Source of the DNA: Alphaproteobacteria bacterium | GTDB lineage: Bacteria; Pseudomonadota; Alphaproteobacteria; DAOWDM01 | NCBI GenBank assembly: GCA_030639035.1 | Contig: DAOWDM010000232.1 | Location: 1-18,093 of the forward strand | Direction of reading: 5' to 3' | DNA: 18,093 nucleotides | Shown: positions 1 through 8,454 of the stretch, piece by piece | Position numbering within the stretch: the first letter of the stretch is position 1 | Layout: each line of letters begins with the position of its first letter | Notes under the pieces: model-generated | What the model saw: the letters and a program-made list of their open reading frames with translations, nothing else | What the model was told of the DNA's origin: nothing | Database searches by the model: none | Position numbers and translations under genes: made by a program

Positions 1-419
1 AGTTCGTGAATAAGAAGTCTGTTTTCAAGATGCAAACGTATTCTAGAATAAAATTCCTTTGGAACAATAGGGCTGGAAACAAAATCTGTAGCCCCTGCTT
101 CAAACATAGAACTTCGAGCCGAATATGAGTCATCTACAGTTTCAATAATAATAGGAATATCTTTAAACATAATGTTTGAACGAAAATGCTGTAATGCTTC
201 CAGACCATTCATACTAGGCATATGGTAATCAAGAAGAATTAAATCAGGCATAAAAGCATCAGCTTTTTCTAAGCCTTCTTTTCCATTTTCGGCGTGTTCT
301 ATATGTTTTATTCCCATGCGGGAAAGGAACTCTTCAAGCAACAACCGTATAGAAGGATTATCATCTATGATAAGAACCCTGCAGTCTTTTATAGAACGTT
401 GTTTTTGTGTTGATGCCAT
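1..419 (-). CDS. Response regulator, receiver domain at N-terminus (partial, runs off window start)
   Basis: My translation of the minus strand from ATG at 419 gives about 139 residues before the window edge. They form a CheY-like receiver domain: acidic pair D19-D20 in the LIIDDNP strand, likely phosphoacceptor D64 in LLDYHMPSMNG, and a Thr at T94. The lysine that normally precedes the conserved proline near the end of the domain is replaced by serine (S116-P117 in DFVSSP). A helix (LHLENRLL) follows and looks like a linker to an output domain lying beyond the edge, as in PleD-type (GGDEF) or RpfG-type (HD-GYP) regulators; the output domain itself is not visible. An AGGA ribosome site lies at 424-427, about 4 to 5 bases before the start codon. 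The gene lies downstream of nifJ on the same strand but beyond a strong terminator, so it is probably transcribed separately. Confidence 0.85.
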   Translation of the reverse strand, partial: MASTQKQRSIKDCRVLIIDDNPSIRLLLEEFLSRMGIKHIEHAENGKEGLEKADAFMPDLILLDYHMPSMNGLEALQHFRSNIMFKDIPIIIETVDDSYSARSSMFEAGATDFVSSPIVPKEFYSRIRLHLENRLLIHE

Positions 420-433
420 AATTTCCTGCTTGT

Positions 434-476
434 AAAAGCAGAAACACTATATGAAACACAGTGTTTCTGCTTTTTT
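434..476 (-). terminator. Hairpin terminator downstream of nifJ
   Basis: The arms at 434-448 and 460-474 are perfectly complementary (core GCAGAAACACT / AGTGTTTCTGC), with an 11-base loop. The stem is flanked by A residues on one side and a T run on the other, so a U-tract follows the stem on either strand. It begins about 10 bases after the nifJ stop codon and sits between that gene and the response regulator start. It is best read as the intrinsic terminator of nifJ. Confidence 0.85.
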
Positions 477-486
477 ACAAAGTTTA

Positions 487-3400
487 TCAGCTTTTTACAC
501 TGAAATCAGCCATATGCTTATACATATCTCTACGTATAGCGTTTTCATGCTCTGCTTTTTCAAGCAAAGATTTGAAACGTTTAGGGTCTTGCTTTTCAAC
601 AATCTTGAAACGTGATTCAGTGTTCATAAATTCTGACAATGCAGTTTTAGGATCACCTGAATCAAGCTGTAGAGGAGCTTTGCCTTCTGCCAATAGACGA
701 GGATCATAGCGGTATAAAGGCCAGTGTCCTGATTCAACAGCCATTTTCTGATGCTGAAGTCCTTTGCTCATGTCTATTCCGTGTGAAATACAGTGAGAAT
801 AAGCAATAATCAAAGAAGTTCCTTCATAAGCTTCTGCTTCACGGAACGCTTTAATAGTTTGAGCGTCCTTTGCACCAAGAGCTATTTTTGCAACATATAC
901 TGTTTCATAACTCATGGCTATCATGCCAAGGTCTTTTTTCTGAAGTTCACGACCTGCAGCAGCAAATTTAGCTGATGCACACATCGGAGTTGCTTTTGAC
1001 TGCTGACCGCCTGTGTTGGAGTAAACTTCCGTATCCATAACAAGAATATTAACGTTACGGTTAAGTCCGAAAGCATGGTCAATTCCACCAAAGCCGATGT
1101 CATAAGCCCAACCGTCACCACCGACAAGCCATACGCTTTTATGCACAAGGAAATCAGCGATTTCTTTAAGCATTGTAGCTTTGTTGCCTTTGATATTGCT
1201 AAGTTTGGATTTCAGAGTTTTTACATTTGCACGCTGTGAAGCAATTTCTTCTTCAGTTGCGTGTTTTGCTCCAATAATGCCGTTGACAAGTTCTTCACCA
1301 ATTTCAGCAGAAAGCTCTTTTAATAAAATTTCTGCAAAGGCTTTTTTCTTATCAATACCAATACGCATTCCAAGACCAAATTCGGCGTTATCTTCAAACA
1401 GAGAGTTTGACCAAGCAGGTCCTCTGCCTTCAGCATTTACTGAATATGGTGTTGTTGGAAGGTTGCCACCGTAAATAGATGAGCAGCCAGTAGCGTTAGC
1501 AATAATAGCTCTGTCTCCGAACAACTGAGAGAGAAGCTTAACATATTGTGTTTCACCACAACCTGCACATGCTCCAGAGAACTCGAATAAAGGTTCTAAA
1601 AGCTGTGTGTGTTTTACCTGATTAAGAGAAAGTTTTGTCCTGTCAACTTCAGGCAAGCTTAGGAAGTAATTAAAGTTTTTACTTTCTGCTTCTAAATGGT
1701 TTTCAACAGGTTCTAATTCAAGAGCTTTGTTTTTAGCAGGACATACGTCTACACAAAGATTACAGCCTGTGCAGTCTTCAGGAGAAACTTGAATAATCCA
1801 CTTGTCGCCTTTGAAGTCTTTTGCTTTATAATCAGCAAACTTCATACCTTCAGGTGCTTTATTAGCATTTTCTGGTGAAGCTACTTTAGCTCTAATTGCT
1901 GCATGAGGACATACAATCGCACATTTTCCACACTGAATACAATTTTCAGGATTCCATACAGGAATTTCATTTGCAACACAGCGTTTTTCGTACTTAGTTG
2001 TGCCTACAGGCCATGTTCCATCAGGAGTGAAAGCACTCACAGGAAGCTCATCGCCTCTGCCTTCCATAATCACGCCTGTAACTTTTTTCACAAAGTCAGG
2101 AGCTGATTCTGGTATCATAGATGGACGTATAACATTTGTTGTTGCACTTGCAGGAACTTTAATTTCGTGCAAGTGAGCAAGAGAAGCATCAACAGCCGCA
2201 AAGTTTTTCTCAACAATTGCCTGACTTTTCTTGCCGTATGTTTTCTGAATTGCTTCTTTAATCTGAGCAATTGCTTCATCACGAGGAAGAACGCCTGAAA
2301 GAGCAAAGAAACAAGTCTGCATAACAGTATTAATACGGCGACCCATGCCTGCTTCAGCAGCTACTTTTGCAGCATCAATGACATAGAATTTAAGCTTTTT
2401 GCTGATAATATCTTCCTGCATTTCTTTAGGAAGGTGATTCCATACTTCATCATGCTTATATGGAGCGTTAAGAAGGAAAGTAGCTCCGTCAATTGCCATT
2501 TTAAGCACGTCAAGTTTTTCAACAAACGGGAAATGATGACATGCAACAAAATCTGCTGTCTTAATAAGATATGTTGAATGAATAGGTCTTGGGCTGAAAC
2601 GCAAGTGAGAAACTGTAATCGCACCAGCTTTTTTAGAGTCATATACAAAATAACCCTGACCATAACGTTTTTCGTCTTTAGCAATAATTTTAATGGAGTT
2701 CTTGTTTGCTCCAACCGTTCCATCAGAACCTAATCCGTAGAATACTGCACGTTTAACGTCAGATGCTTCTGTTTCAAAGCTTTCATCATAATCAAGAGAC
2801 AAGTTTGTAAGGTCATCATTGATGCCTACTGTGAAGTGATTCTTAGACTTAGCAGCAGCACTGTTGTCGAAAACACCTTTTACCATTGCAGGAGTGAATT
2901 CTTTTGAAGACAAACCATAACGTCCGCCAACAATAGCAGGCATTTTAGCTAAACGAGGAGAACCGTCAGCAAAATCTTCTGCAATTGCAGTTACAACATC
3001 AAGATAAAGAGGTTCACCAGTTGCACCAGGTTCTTTTGTACGGTCAAGCACAGAAATTGACTTAACTGTTTTTGGCAGAGCTTTCAATAAAGCTTCACTA
3101 GGGAAAGGTCTATATAGACGTACTTTAACAAGACCAACTTTTTCACCATTTGCAACCATATGCTCTACAGTTTCGTGAGCTGCTTCTGCTCCTGAACCCA
3201 TGAGAACAATCACACGTTCTGCTTCCGCATGTCCTACATAATCTATAAGTCCGTATTTGCGTCCTGTAACTTCAGCAAACTTTTTCATCGAATCTTCAAC
3301 ATGACCTGCACATGCATCATAGAATGGATTACATGATTCACGAGCTTGGAAGAATACGTCAGGATTCTGAGCCGTACCACGAACAACAGGAGCATCAGGA

Positions 3401-4038
3401 GTCAACGCACGACTGCGATGCTCTGAAACCAGTTTGTCATCATTCATTGCACGAAGTTCGTCATCAGAAAGATATGTAATCTTAGAAATTTCATGACTTG
3501 TACGGAAACCATCAAAGAAATGAAGGAAAGGAACTCTTGATTTCAATGTTGCAAGTTGTGAAATGCATGCAAAATCTTGAGCTTCCTGAATAGAACCTGA
3601 AGCAAGAAGTGCAAAACCTGTCTGACGGCAAGACATAACGTCTGAATGATCACCGAAAATTGACAAAGCGTGAGTTGCTATTGAACGAGCAGAAACATGC
3701 ATTACATATGAAGTAAGTTCACCTGCAATCTTGTACATATTCGGAATCATCAGGAGAAGACCCTGACTGGCTGTAAATGTAGACACCAAAGAACCAACTT
3801 GCAAAGCTCCGTGAACAGCACCTGCTGCTCCAGCTTCTGACTGCATTTCAGTTACTTCTGGAACCATTCCCCAGATATTCATCTGATTTTGTGCTGACCA
3901 AGCATCAGCCAATTCACCCATTCCAGAGGAAGGAGTAATAGGATAAATAATAGAAACTTCATTCATACGATGAGCTACGGAAGCCGCAGCTTCATTACCG
4001 TCTACCATCTTTGTTGTTTTAGTATCCGAACCTGTCAT
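487..4038 (-). CDS. nifJ: Pyruvate:ferredoxin (flavodoxin) oxidoreductase
   Basis: This 1183-residue homodimeric-type PFOR oxidatively decarboxylates pyruvate to acetyl-CoA and CO2 in the cytoplasm, passing electrons to ferredoxin or flavodoxin. The length is usual for the single-chain family. In order: the N-terminal pyruvate-binding domain with YPITPSS (residues 32-38); a central CoA-binding/domain II region; two 4Fe-4S cluster motifs, CIQCGKCAIVCP (about 698-709) and CTGCNLCVDVCP (about 754-765); then the thiamine diphosphate domain with GACAGCGE (about 820), GDGWAYDIGFGG (about 973) and MDTEVYSNTGGQ (about 999). The cysteines near 820 and in the C-terminal part would ligate the proximal cluster. 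The start at 4038 has an AAAGG ribosome site about 10 bases upstream. It is divergent from rnhB. With pta-ackA elsewhere in the window it makes a pyruvate-to-acetate route and points to anaerobic fermentation. Confidence 0.97.
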   Translation of the reverse strand: MTGSDTKTTKMVDGNEAAASVAHRMNEVSIIYPITPSSGMGELADAWSAQNQMNIWGMVPEVTEMQSEAGAAGAVHGALQVGSLVSTFTASQGLLLMIPNMYKIAGELTSYVMHVSARSIATHALSIFGDHSDVMSCRQTGFALLASGSIQEAQDFACISQLATLKSRVPFLHFFDGFRTSHEISKITYLSDDELRAMNDDKLVSEHRSRALTPDAPVVRGTAQNPDVFFQARESCNPFYDACAGHVEDSMKKFAEVTGRKYGLIDYVGHAEAERVIVLMGSGAEAAHETVEHMVANGEKVGLVKVRLYRPFPSEALLKALPKTVKSISVLDRTKEPGATGEPLYLDVVTAIAEDFADGSPRLAKMPAIVGGRYGLSSKEFTPAMVKGVFDNSAAAKSKNHFTVGINDDLTNLSLDYDESFETEASDVKRAVFYGLGSDGTVGANKNSIKIIAKDEKRYGQGYFVYDSKKAGAITVSHLRFSPRPIHSTYLIKTADFVACHHFPFVEKLDVLKMAIDGATFLLNAPYKHDEVWNHLPKEMQEDIISKKLKFYVIDAAKVAAEAGMGRRINTVMQTCFFALSGVLPRDEAIAQIKEAIQKTYGKKSQAIVEKNFAAVDASLAHLHEIKVPASATTNVIRPSMIPESAPDFVKKVTGVIMEGRGDELPVSAFTPDGTWPVGTTKYEKRCVANEIPVWNPENCIQCGKCAIVCPHAAIRAKVASPENANKAPEGMKFADYKAKDFKGDKWIIQVSPEDCTGCNLCVDVCPAKNKALELEPVENHLEAESKNFNYFLSLPEVDRTKLSLNQVKHTQLLEPLFEFSGACAGCGETQYVKLLSQLFGDRAIIANATGCSSIYGGNLPTTPYSVNAEGRGPAWSNSLFEDNAEFGLGMRIGIDKKKAFAEILLKELSAEIGEELVNGIIGAKHATEEEIASQRANVKTLKSKLSNIKGNKATMLKEIADFLVHKSVWLVGGDGWAYDIGFGGIDHAFGLNRNVNILVMDTEVYSNTGGQQSKATPMCASAKFAAAGRELQKKDLGMIAMSYETVYVAKIALGAKDAQTIKAFREAEAYEGTSLIIAYSHCISHGIDMSKGLQHQKMAVESGHWPLYRYDPRLLAEGKAPLQLDSGDPKTALSEFMNTESRFKIVEKQDPKRFKSLLEKAEHENAIRRDMYKHMADFSVKS

Positions 4039-4184
4039 AAAACAGAACCTTTCTAGTGTTATAAGTTATAAGTGTTACATTACTTAAATGTAGAATTTTG
4101 AGAGCAACAAAGTTATAACACTCAAATAATTATGCTTCATTAAAAATTTTATAAAAAAGCATCTTTTTTTAGGAAAGTTATAAA
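4039..4184. promoter_or_regulatory. Divergent nifJ/rnhB intergenic region with repeated GTTATAA motifs
   Basis: This 146-bp AT-rich region must hold the nifJ promoter and probably that of rnhB. GTTATAA occurs at 4058-4064, 4065-4071, 4112-4118 and 4177-4183, the last inside the rnhB ribosome-site region. The first and third lie within an inverted repeat, AGTGTTATAAGT (4055-4066) against AGTTATAACACT (4111-4122), with 11 of 12 positions complementary. This could be an operator controlling nifJ, but I do not recognise it as a known regulator site. No convincing -35/-10 pair stands out on either strand. The rnhB ribosome site AGGAAA lies at 4171-4176. Confidence 0.4.
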
Positions 4185-4811
4185 ATGCCTAATTTTGAAT
4201 TTGAAAAATCTTTTAACGGAAGAGTTGCTGGTGTCGATGAAGCAGGCAGAGGACCATGGGCTGGACCTGTTGTTGCGGCTGCTGTTGTGCTAGATTTACA
4301 GAAAATGCCACCACCTCTTATAACTGAACTTACAAACGATCTTGATGATTCAAAAAAACTTTCCGCAAAGCGTCGGGATTTTCTTTTTGAACGATTACAT
4401 TCTAACGACTCTTATATTGATATAGGAATCGGAATAGCCAACGTGGAAGAAATAGACAGTGTAAACATTTTACAGGCAACTTTTCTTGCTATGCAAAGGT
4501 CTGTAGCTAAACTTTCGATTCCTATAGACACCGCTTTAATTGATGGAAACAAAGCACCAAAACTTGATTGTGCAGTTAAAACTATAATAGGCGGAGACGG
4601 CAAAAGCCTTTCAATCGCAGCAGCTTCTGTGGTTGCAAAAGTAACCAGAGACAGAATAATGGTAAATCTTGGGCTTGATTTTCCAATGTACGGTTGGGAA
4701 AGAAACAAAGGATACGGCACAAAAGAACACAGTACCGCTTTATCTTCTTTTGGAATTACCGCTCATCACAGAAAGTCATATAAACCTGTTCGTCTGCACA
4801 TAAAAAAGTAA
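4185..4811 (+). CDS. rnhB: Ribonuclease HII
   Basis: RNase HII cleaves the RNA strand of RNA-DNA hybrids and removes single ribonucleotides misincorporated in DNA, working in the cytoplasm. The 208-residue product has the expected family length and all the hallmarks: GVDEAGRG with metal ligands D18 and E19, DDSKKLS, the LIDGN strand with D120, GGDGK with D138 (matching the fourth acidic residue of E. coli RnhB), then ASVVAKVTRDRIM and GYGTKEH. The ATG at 4185 is preceded by AGGAAA at 4171-4176. The next gene is ccrM, and rnhB-ccrM adjacency is, as far as I recall, common in Alphaproteobacteria. Only a weak palindrome (TAAAGAA/TTCTTTA, 4809-4823) follows the gene, which is not a convincing terminator, so read-through into ccrM is possible. 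Confidence 0.97.
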   Translation: MPNFEFEKSFNGRVAGVDEAGRGPWAGPVVAAAVVLDLQKMPPPLITELTNDLDDSKKLSAKRRDFLFERLHSNDSYIDIGIGIANVEEIDSVNILQATFLAMQRSVAKLSIPIDTALIDGNKAPKLDCAVKTIIGGDGKSLSIAAASVVAKVTRDRIMVNLGLDFPMYGWERNKGYGTKEHSTALSSFGITAHHRKSYKPVRLHIKK

Positions 4812-4971
4812 AGAAATTCTTTATGTAATTACGAATATTGAAACATTATTAAAAAAACATTTGACAATACATATAAAGGTAAAGAAAACCTTTATGCGAC
4901 TCCTAATAAATCTGCCTTTTTTTGCTCTATTGTCCTTGACGAAGACTCCACGTCTAAACAAATATAGGAGT
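4812..4971 (+). promoter_or_regulatory. ccrM leader with two GANTC sites, a hairpin and a possible CtrA-like box
   Basis: The 160-bp rnhB-ccrM gap holds several signals. A perfect 8-bp dyad, ATAAAGGT (4873-4880) and ACCTTTAT (4888-4895), has a 7-base loop. Two GACTC sites, matching the GANTC target expected for CcrM, lie at 4898-4902 and 4944-4948. TTAA at 4849-4852 followed eight bases later by TTGAC resembles the CtrA box (TTAA-N7-TTAA) with one extra base and a mismatch. In Caulobacter, ccrM is known to be driven by CtrA and affected by methylation of GANTC sites in its leader, so autoregulation is plausible here. The TTGACA at 4861-4866 has no good -10 at normal spacing. Confidence 0.4.
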
Positions 4972-6051
4972 ATGAAAAAATTAAAAACAAACACTATAAT
5001 TCATGGCAACTGTGTTGCGGCTATGAATCAGATGCCTGAAAAATCAGTTGACCTGATTTTTGCAGACCCTCCGTACAATCTTCAGCTTGGCGGAGAGCTT
5101 ATGCGTCCCGACAACTCACGAGTTGATGGAGTAGATGACGAATGGGACAAATTTTCTTCATTTAAATCATATGATGAATTTACCCAAGAATGGCTCACCG
5201 CTGCCAGACGTGTTTTAAAAGATACAGGCACAATATGGATTATTGGCTCATATCATAATATTTTCCGTGTTGGAGCAACGCTTCAAGATGCAGGTTTCTG
5301 GATTTTAAATGACATTATTTGGCGTAAAACAAACCCTATGCCTAATTTCAGGGGAACACGCTTTACAAATGCTCATGAAACATTGATATGGTGTTCCAAA
5401 GATGAAAAAGCTCGCTATACATTTAACTATGAAGCAATGAAAGCTTTGAATGAAGGCTTGCAAATGCGGAGCGACTGGACATTGCCGCTTTGCACAGGCA
5501 AAGAAAGACTAAAAGGGGACGATGGGAAAAAGCTTCACCCGACTCAAAAGCCTGAATCTTTATTGTATCGTGTTCTGCTTGCATCTTCAAAAGTTGGAGA
5601 CGTTGTTCTTGACCCATTTTTTGGAACAGGAACAGCAGGTGCTGTCGCAAAAAAAATGGGGCGTAAATATATCGGAATCGAAATGGACGAAGATTATATA
5701 GCAGGTGCTATAGACCGCATTGATGAAGTTGATGAAAATATTGACCTTGATGCGTTGAAAATCACCAGCAAACGGACAGAACCAAGAGTTCCTTTTGGCA
5801 ACATAGTGGAACGTGGACTACTTGAACCTGGAGCTGTGCTTTTTGATGGAAAACGAAAGTTTACAGCAAAAATAAAGTCCGATGGAACAATAGTTTCAGA
5901 TGCTCACAAAGGCTCTATACATCAAGTAGGTGCTGCCGTTCAAGGAGCTCCTTCTTGCAATGGGTGGACTTTTTGGCATTTTGAAAATAAAAGACAATTA
6001 ATGTCAATTGACATATTAAGACAAAGGGTAAGAACAGAAATTTCTCATTAA
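4972..6051 (+). CDS. ccrM: Cell-cycle adenine DNA methyltransferase, CcrM/HinfI type (GANTC)
   Basis: This beta-class N6-adenine methyltransferase is expected to methylate the A in GANTC using S-adenosylmethionine. The 359 residues match Caulobacter CcrM (about 358) throughout. It has catalytic DPPY at 32-35 followed by NLQLGGEL, the GVDDEWDKF segment, WIIGSYHNIFRVG, NPMPNFRGTRF, NAHETLIW, CTGKERLKG, HPTQKPESLLYRV, and the AdoMet-binding DPFFGTGT (from D214). It also has the C-terminal CcrM-specific domain (PRVPFGNIVERGLLEPG through NGWTFWHF), which is needed for DNA recognition. I chose the ATG at 4972 because homology begins there (TIIHGNC). A TTG 111 bases upstream would add an unrelated hydrophobic leader. 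The AGGAG at 4966-4970 is only one base from the ATG, an unusually tight spacing. No cognate endonuclease is adjacent, consistent with a solitary regulatory enzyme. Confidence 0.95.
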   Translation: MKKLKTNTIIHGNCVAAMNQMPEKSVDLIFADPPYNLQLGGELMRPDNSRVDGVDDEWDKFSSFKSYDEFTQEWLTAARRVLKDTGTIWIIGSYHNIFRVGATLQDAGFWILNDIIWRKTNPMPNFRGTRFTNAHETLIWCSKDEKARYTFNYEAMKALNEGLQMRSDWTLPLCTGKERLKGDDGKKLHPTQKPESLLYRVLLASSKVGDVVLDPFFGTGTAGAVAKKMGRKYIGIEMDEDYIAGAIDRIDEVDENIDLDALKITSKRTEPRVPFGNIVERGLLEPGAVLFDGKRKFTAKIKSDGTIVSDAHKGSIHQVGAAVQGAPSCNGWTFWHFENKRQLMSIDILRQRVRTEISH

Positions 6052-6136
6052 ACAATTGAATTTTACATACAACTAGTACTAAAGTATTATGTGTGAGATT
6101 GATGTGTAAAAGCATATAACTGACGAGATTTTATTA

Positions 6137-8371
6137 ATGTATCGTGTAAAAGAAATCGAGAAAAACAACAAAAGGCTGTGGCTAAGACTTGCCATTCCTG
6201 TTGTTGCGACTCTTGCCCTTTTTATGTATGCAACTTTATTTGTGCATTTGCCAAGCATAAGAAATAGCCTGCTGGAGCAAAAAAGAGATGCGATTCGTGA
6301 TGTTTCTCAAATAGCTCTTAGTGTTATAAAAAAATGTTACCAAGATGAACTAAAAGGACTTCTTTCTCGCAAAGAAGCACAAAAAAAAGCAAAAGACCTT
6401 GTTCGAAGTATTCGTTATGGTTCTGACAAAAAGGACTATTTTTGGATAAATGATATGCAGTACAAAACTATTGTACACCCATATCGTCCAGATCACGAAG
6501 GCAGAGACATGTCTAATCTTGTCGATGCTAATGGTAAATATTTTATTCGTGAGTTTGTAAAAATCATTAAGGAGCATGGTGCTGGATACGGCGAATACAT
6601 GTGGCAATGGAAAGACGATCCTAACTTAATAGTTCCCAAATTGTCATATGTGTCAGGATTTAAACCGTGGGGCTGGCTTGTAGGAACAGGTGTTTATTAT
6701 CAAGATATTGATGCAGAAGTATCTCTGCTTATAAAAGAGCAGTTAAAAATAACACTAATAATACTTTTCATTGTTTTTCTACTTGTGTCTTTTTCTGTAT
6801 GGCAAAGTAGGCAGGCATCACTTCAACTGCGAAAAAGCAAAGAAAACCTTTATGTTACGTTAAATTCCATTGGCGACGCAATAATAGCAACAGATATCAA
6901 ATCCAAAATCACAATGATGAATCCAGTAGCTGCGAAGCTTACAGGCTGGGAAGAAGAAGAGGCTTTAGGAAAATCTATAGATGAGATTTTTCACCTATCT
7001 AATGGAGACGCTATAAATATTGTAGAAAGTTCTATTGAAGATTCATCGAATAAACAAGAAGAATTTATTCATCATGGAAATGATATTCTTATATCAAGAA
7101 ACAACGAGCAATGTCATATATCAAGCCGTTCTGCACCTATAAAGAAGCGTTCTGGCAAGATTGCAGGCACGGTTATTGTGTTTAATGATATAACTAAGCA
7201 GTACGAGCTGGAGGATCAGCTCAGGCAATCACAAAAAATGGAAGCCATAGGTCAGCTAGCTGGTGGAATTTCACACGATTTCAATAACATGCTTGCAGGA
7301 ATAATCGGCGGGGCAGTGATTCTTTCTGAAAAGATAGGAGAAAACTATAATCTTACAAGACATGTTGACATGATAATAGAAGCCGCAGAACGTGCATCTA
7401 TGCTTACTTCAAAATTATGCGATTTTTCACGCAAAGGAAAAATACTATCTTCTCCTGTAGATATACATACTTCAATAAAAGACACATGTATAATGTTGGA
7501 ACACAGCGTTAACCGTTCCATCAGAATAGTTACAGAGCTGAATGCTAAAAATTCAATTGTAATTGGTGATCATGTTCAAATACAAAATATCGTTCTTAAT
7601 CTTTGCCTTAACGCTCGTGATGCAATATCTGGCAAAGGTGAGATAAAAATTTCAACAGAAACGGTTGAACTTGACTCTTTCTTCTGCCAAAACTCTTCTT
7701 TTAATGTTAAACCTGATTCCTATGTCGAAATAAGTGTCTCTGATAATGGAAGTGGCATAGAAAGCAAAAATCTTAAAAAAATCTTTGAACCATTTTTCAC
7801 CACAAAAAATGTTGGAGAAGGAACTGGGCTAGGTTTATCTGCTGTTTATGGTTCAGTAAAAGACCATAATGGAGACATTCATACGTATAGTGAGCTAGGA
7901 AAAGGTTCAGTATTCAAAATATTTCTTCCATTGAGTAAAGAAACTATTCGAATAGAAAAAAATAAAACAGAAATTAAAAAAGGAACAGGCTGTGTTCTTG
8001 TTGTTGATGATGAACCAATAGTGCAGAAAATGGTCGAAGATATGCTGCATCTTCTTGGATACAAGACGCTTGTAGCTTCAAACGGTAAAGAAGGTGTTGA
8101 GGTATATAAAAAACATGGCGATAAAATCGACCTTGTTTTCTTGGACATGATAATGCCTGAAATGAATGGTCACGATGTATTTTATGCCCTGATGGAAATC
8201 AATAGCGATGTAAAAGTACTTCTTGCTTCTGGATTTAGTTTCGATACAAGCATATCAAAAATAATAAAAGATGGTGCTTCTGATTTTATCAAAAAACCTT
8301 TCCATTATATAGAATTGGGAAAAGCAATTGCAGATATTCTTGATAAGAAAACAGATAAAATCGATATCTAA
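6137..8371 (+). CDS. Hybrid sensor histidine kinase, Cache-PAS-HisKA-HATPase-REC (first of a tandem pair)
   Basis: This is a 744-residue membrane kinase. TM1 is at about 14-35, followed by a periplasmic single-Cache-like domain (about 36-200) with YFWINDMQ, HPYRPDHEGRDMS and the closing KPWGWLVGTGVYY. TM2 is at about 203-223 and a PAS domain at about 232-359 (NSIGDAIIATD through a C-terminal VFNDIT strand). The HisKA helix QSQKMEAIGQLAGGISHDF holds the likely phosphohistidine H380. The HATPase has its N box (NLCLNARDAI), G1 (DNGSGI), F box (FEPFFTTK) and G2 (GTGLGLS). The C-terminal receiver has DDEP, phosphoacceptor D670 (FLDMIMPEMNG) and the conserved KP. The Cache family often binds small molecules such as carboxylates; the ligand here is unknown. 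There is no HPt or output domain and no partner regulator adjacent, so its target is not visible. The ribosome site is weak (GAG about 12 bases upstream). Confidence 0.93.
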   Translation: MYRVKEIEKNNKRLWLRLAIPVVATLALFMYATLFVHLPSIRNSLLEQKRDAIRDVSQIALSVIKKCYQDELKGLLSRKEAQKKAKDLVRSIRYGSDKKDYFWINDMQYKTIVHPYRPDHEGRDMSNLVDANGKYFIREFVKIIKEHGAGYGEYMWQWKDDPNLIVPKLSYVSGFKPWGWLVGTGVYYQDIDAEVSLLIKEQLKITLIILFIVFLLVSFSVWQSRQASLQLRKSKENLYVTLNSIGDAIIATDIKSKITMMNPVAAKLTGWEEEEALGKSIDEIFHLSNGDAINIVESSIEDSSNKQEEFIHHGNDILISRNNEQCHISSRSAPIKKRSGKIAGTVIVFNDITKQYELEDQLRQSQKMEAIGQLAGGISHDFNNMLAGIIGGAVILSEKIGENYNLTRHVDMIIEAAERASMLTSKLCDFSRKGKILSSPVDIHTSIKDTCIMLEHSVNRSIRIVTELNAKNSIVIGDHVQIQNIVLNLCLNARDAISGKGEIKISTETVELDSFFCQNSSFNVKPDSYVEISVSDNGSGIESKNLKKIFEPFFTTKNVGEGTGLGLSAVYGSVKDHNGDIHTYSELGKGSVFKIFLPLSKETIRIEKNKTEIKKGTGCVLVVDDEPIVQKMVEDMLHLLGYKTLVASNGKEGVEVYKKHGDKIDLVFLDMIMPEMNGHDVFYALMEINSDVKVLLASGFSFDTSISKIIKDGASDFIKKPFHYIELGKAIADILDKKTDKIDI

Positions 8372-8402
8372 AAAATAAACTAATATTGGTAATAAAAAAT
8401 AG

Positions 8403-8428
8403 CGTATTAAAATAACAAATACGTTTTT
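8403..8428 (+). terminator. Weak hairpin with T run between the two kinase genes
   Basis: CGTATT (8403-8408) pairs with AATACG (8418-8423) around a 9-base loop, and five T residues follow. The stem is only 6 bp and AT-rich, so it may give partial termination or simply mark the end of a transcript. It is followed within 10 bases by a dyad AACAAC-G-GTTGTT (8434-8446) just upstream of the second kinase start, which could be an operator or chance. Confidence 0.3.
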
Positions 8429-8454
8429 GCACGAACAACGGTTGTTTGCTTTTT

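Noticed and set aside
461..709. 82-residue plus-strand reading frame over the end of nifJ
   Set aside because: It runs antisense through the nifJ terminator arm and coding region, shows no recognisable domain, and nifJ is clearly the real gene.
2115..2723. Leucine/lysine-rich minus-strand frames of 63 and 120 codons inside nifJ
   Set aside because: Same strand but a different frame from an uninterrupted nifJ, low-complexity composition typical of a shifted frame, no domain.
4809..4823. TAAAGAA/TTCTTTA palindrome after rnhB as a terminator
   Set aside because: Short, AT-only stem, lacks a loop of usable size and a following T run.
4861..4971. TTG start extending CcrM by 37 residues with a hydrophobic stretch
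   Set aside because: CcrM homology begins at the ATG at 4972, the extended part matches nothing in the family, and the region contains leader-like signals (hairpin, GANTC).
7508..7513. Apparent scarcity of GTTAAC as proof of HpaI-like specificity
   Set aside because: The count was by eye in one 18-kb window with about six expected; the window is too small to show avoidance.
8434..8446. AACAAC-G-GTTGTT dyad before the second kinase as an operator
   Set aside because: Only 6-bp arms around one base, a single copy and no known match; kept as a remark and not as a feature.
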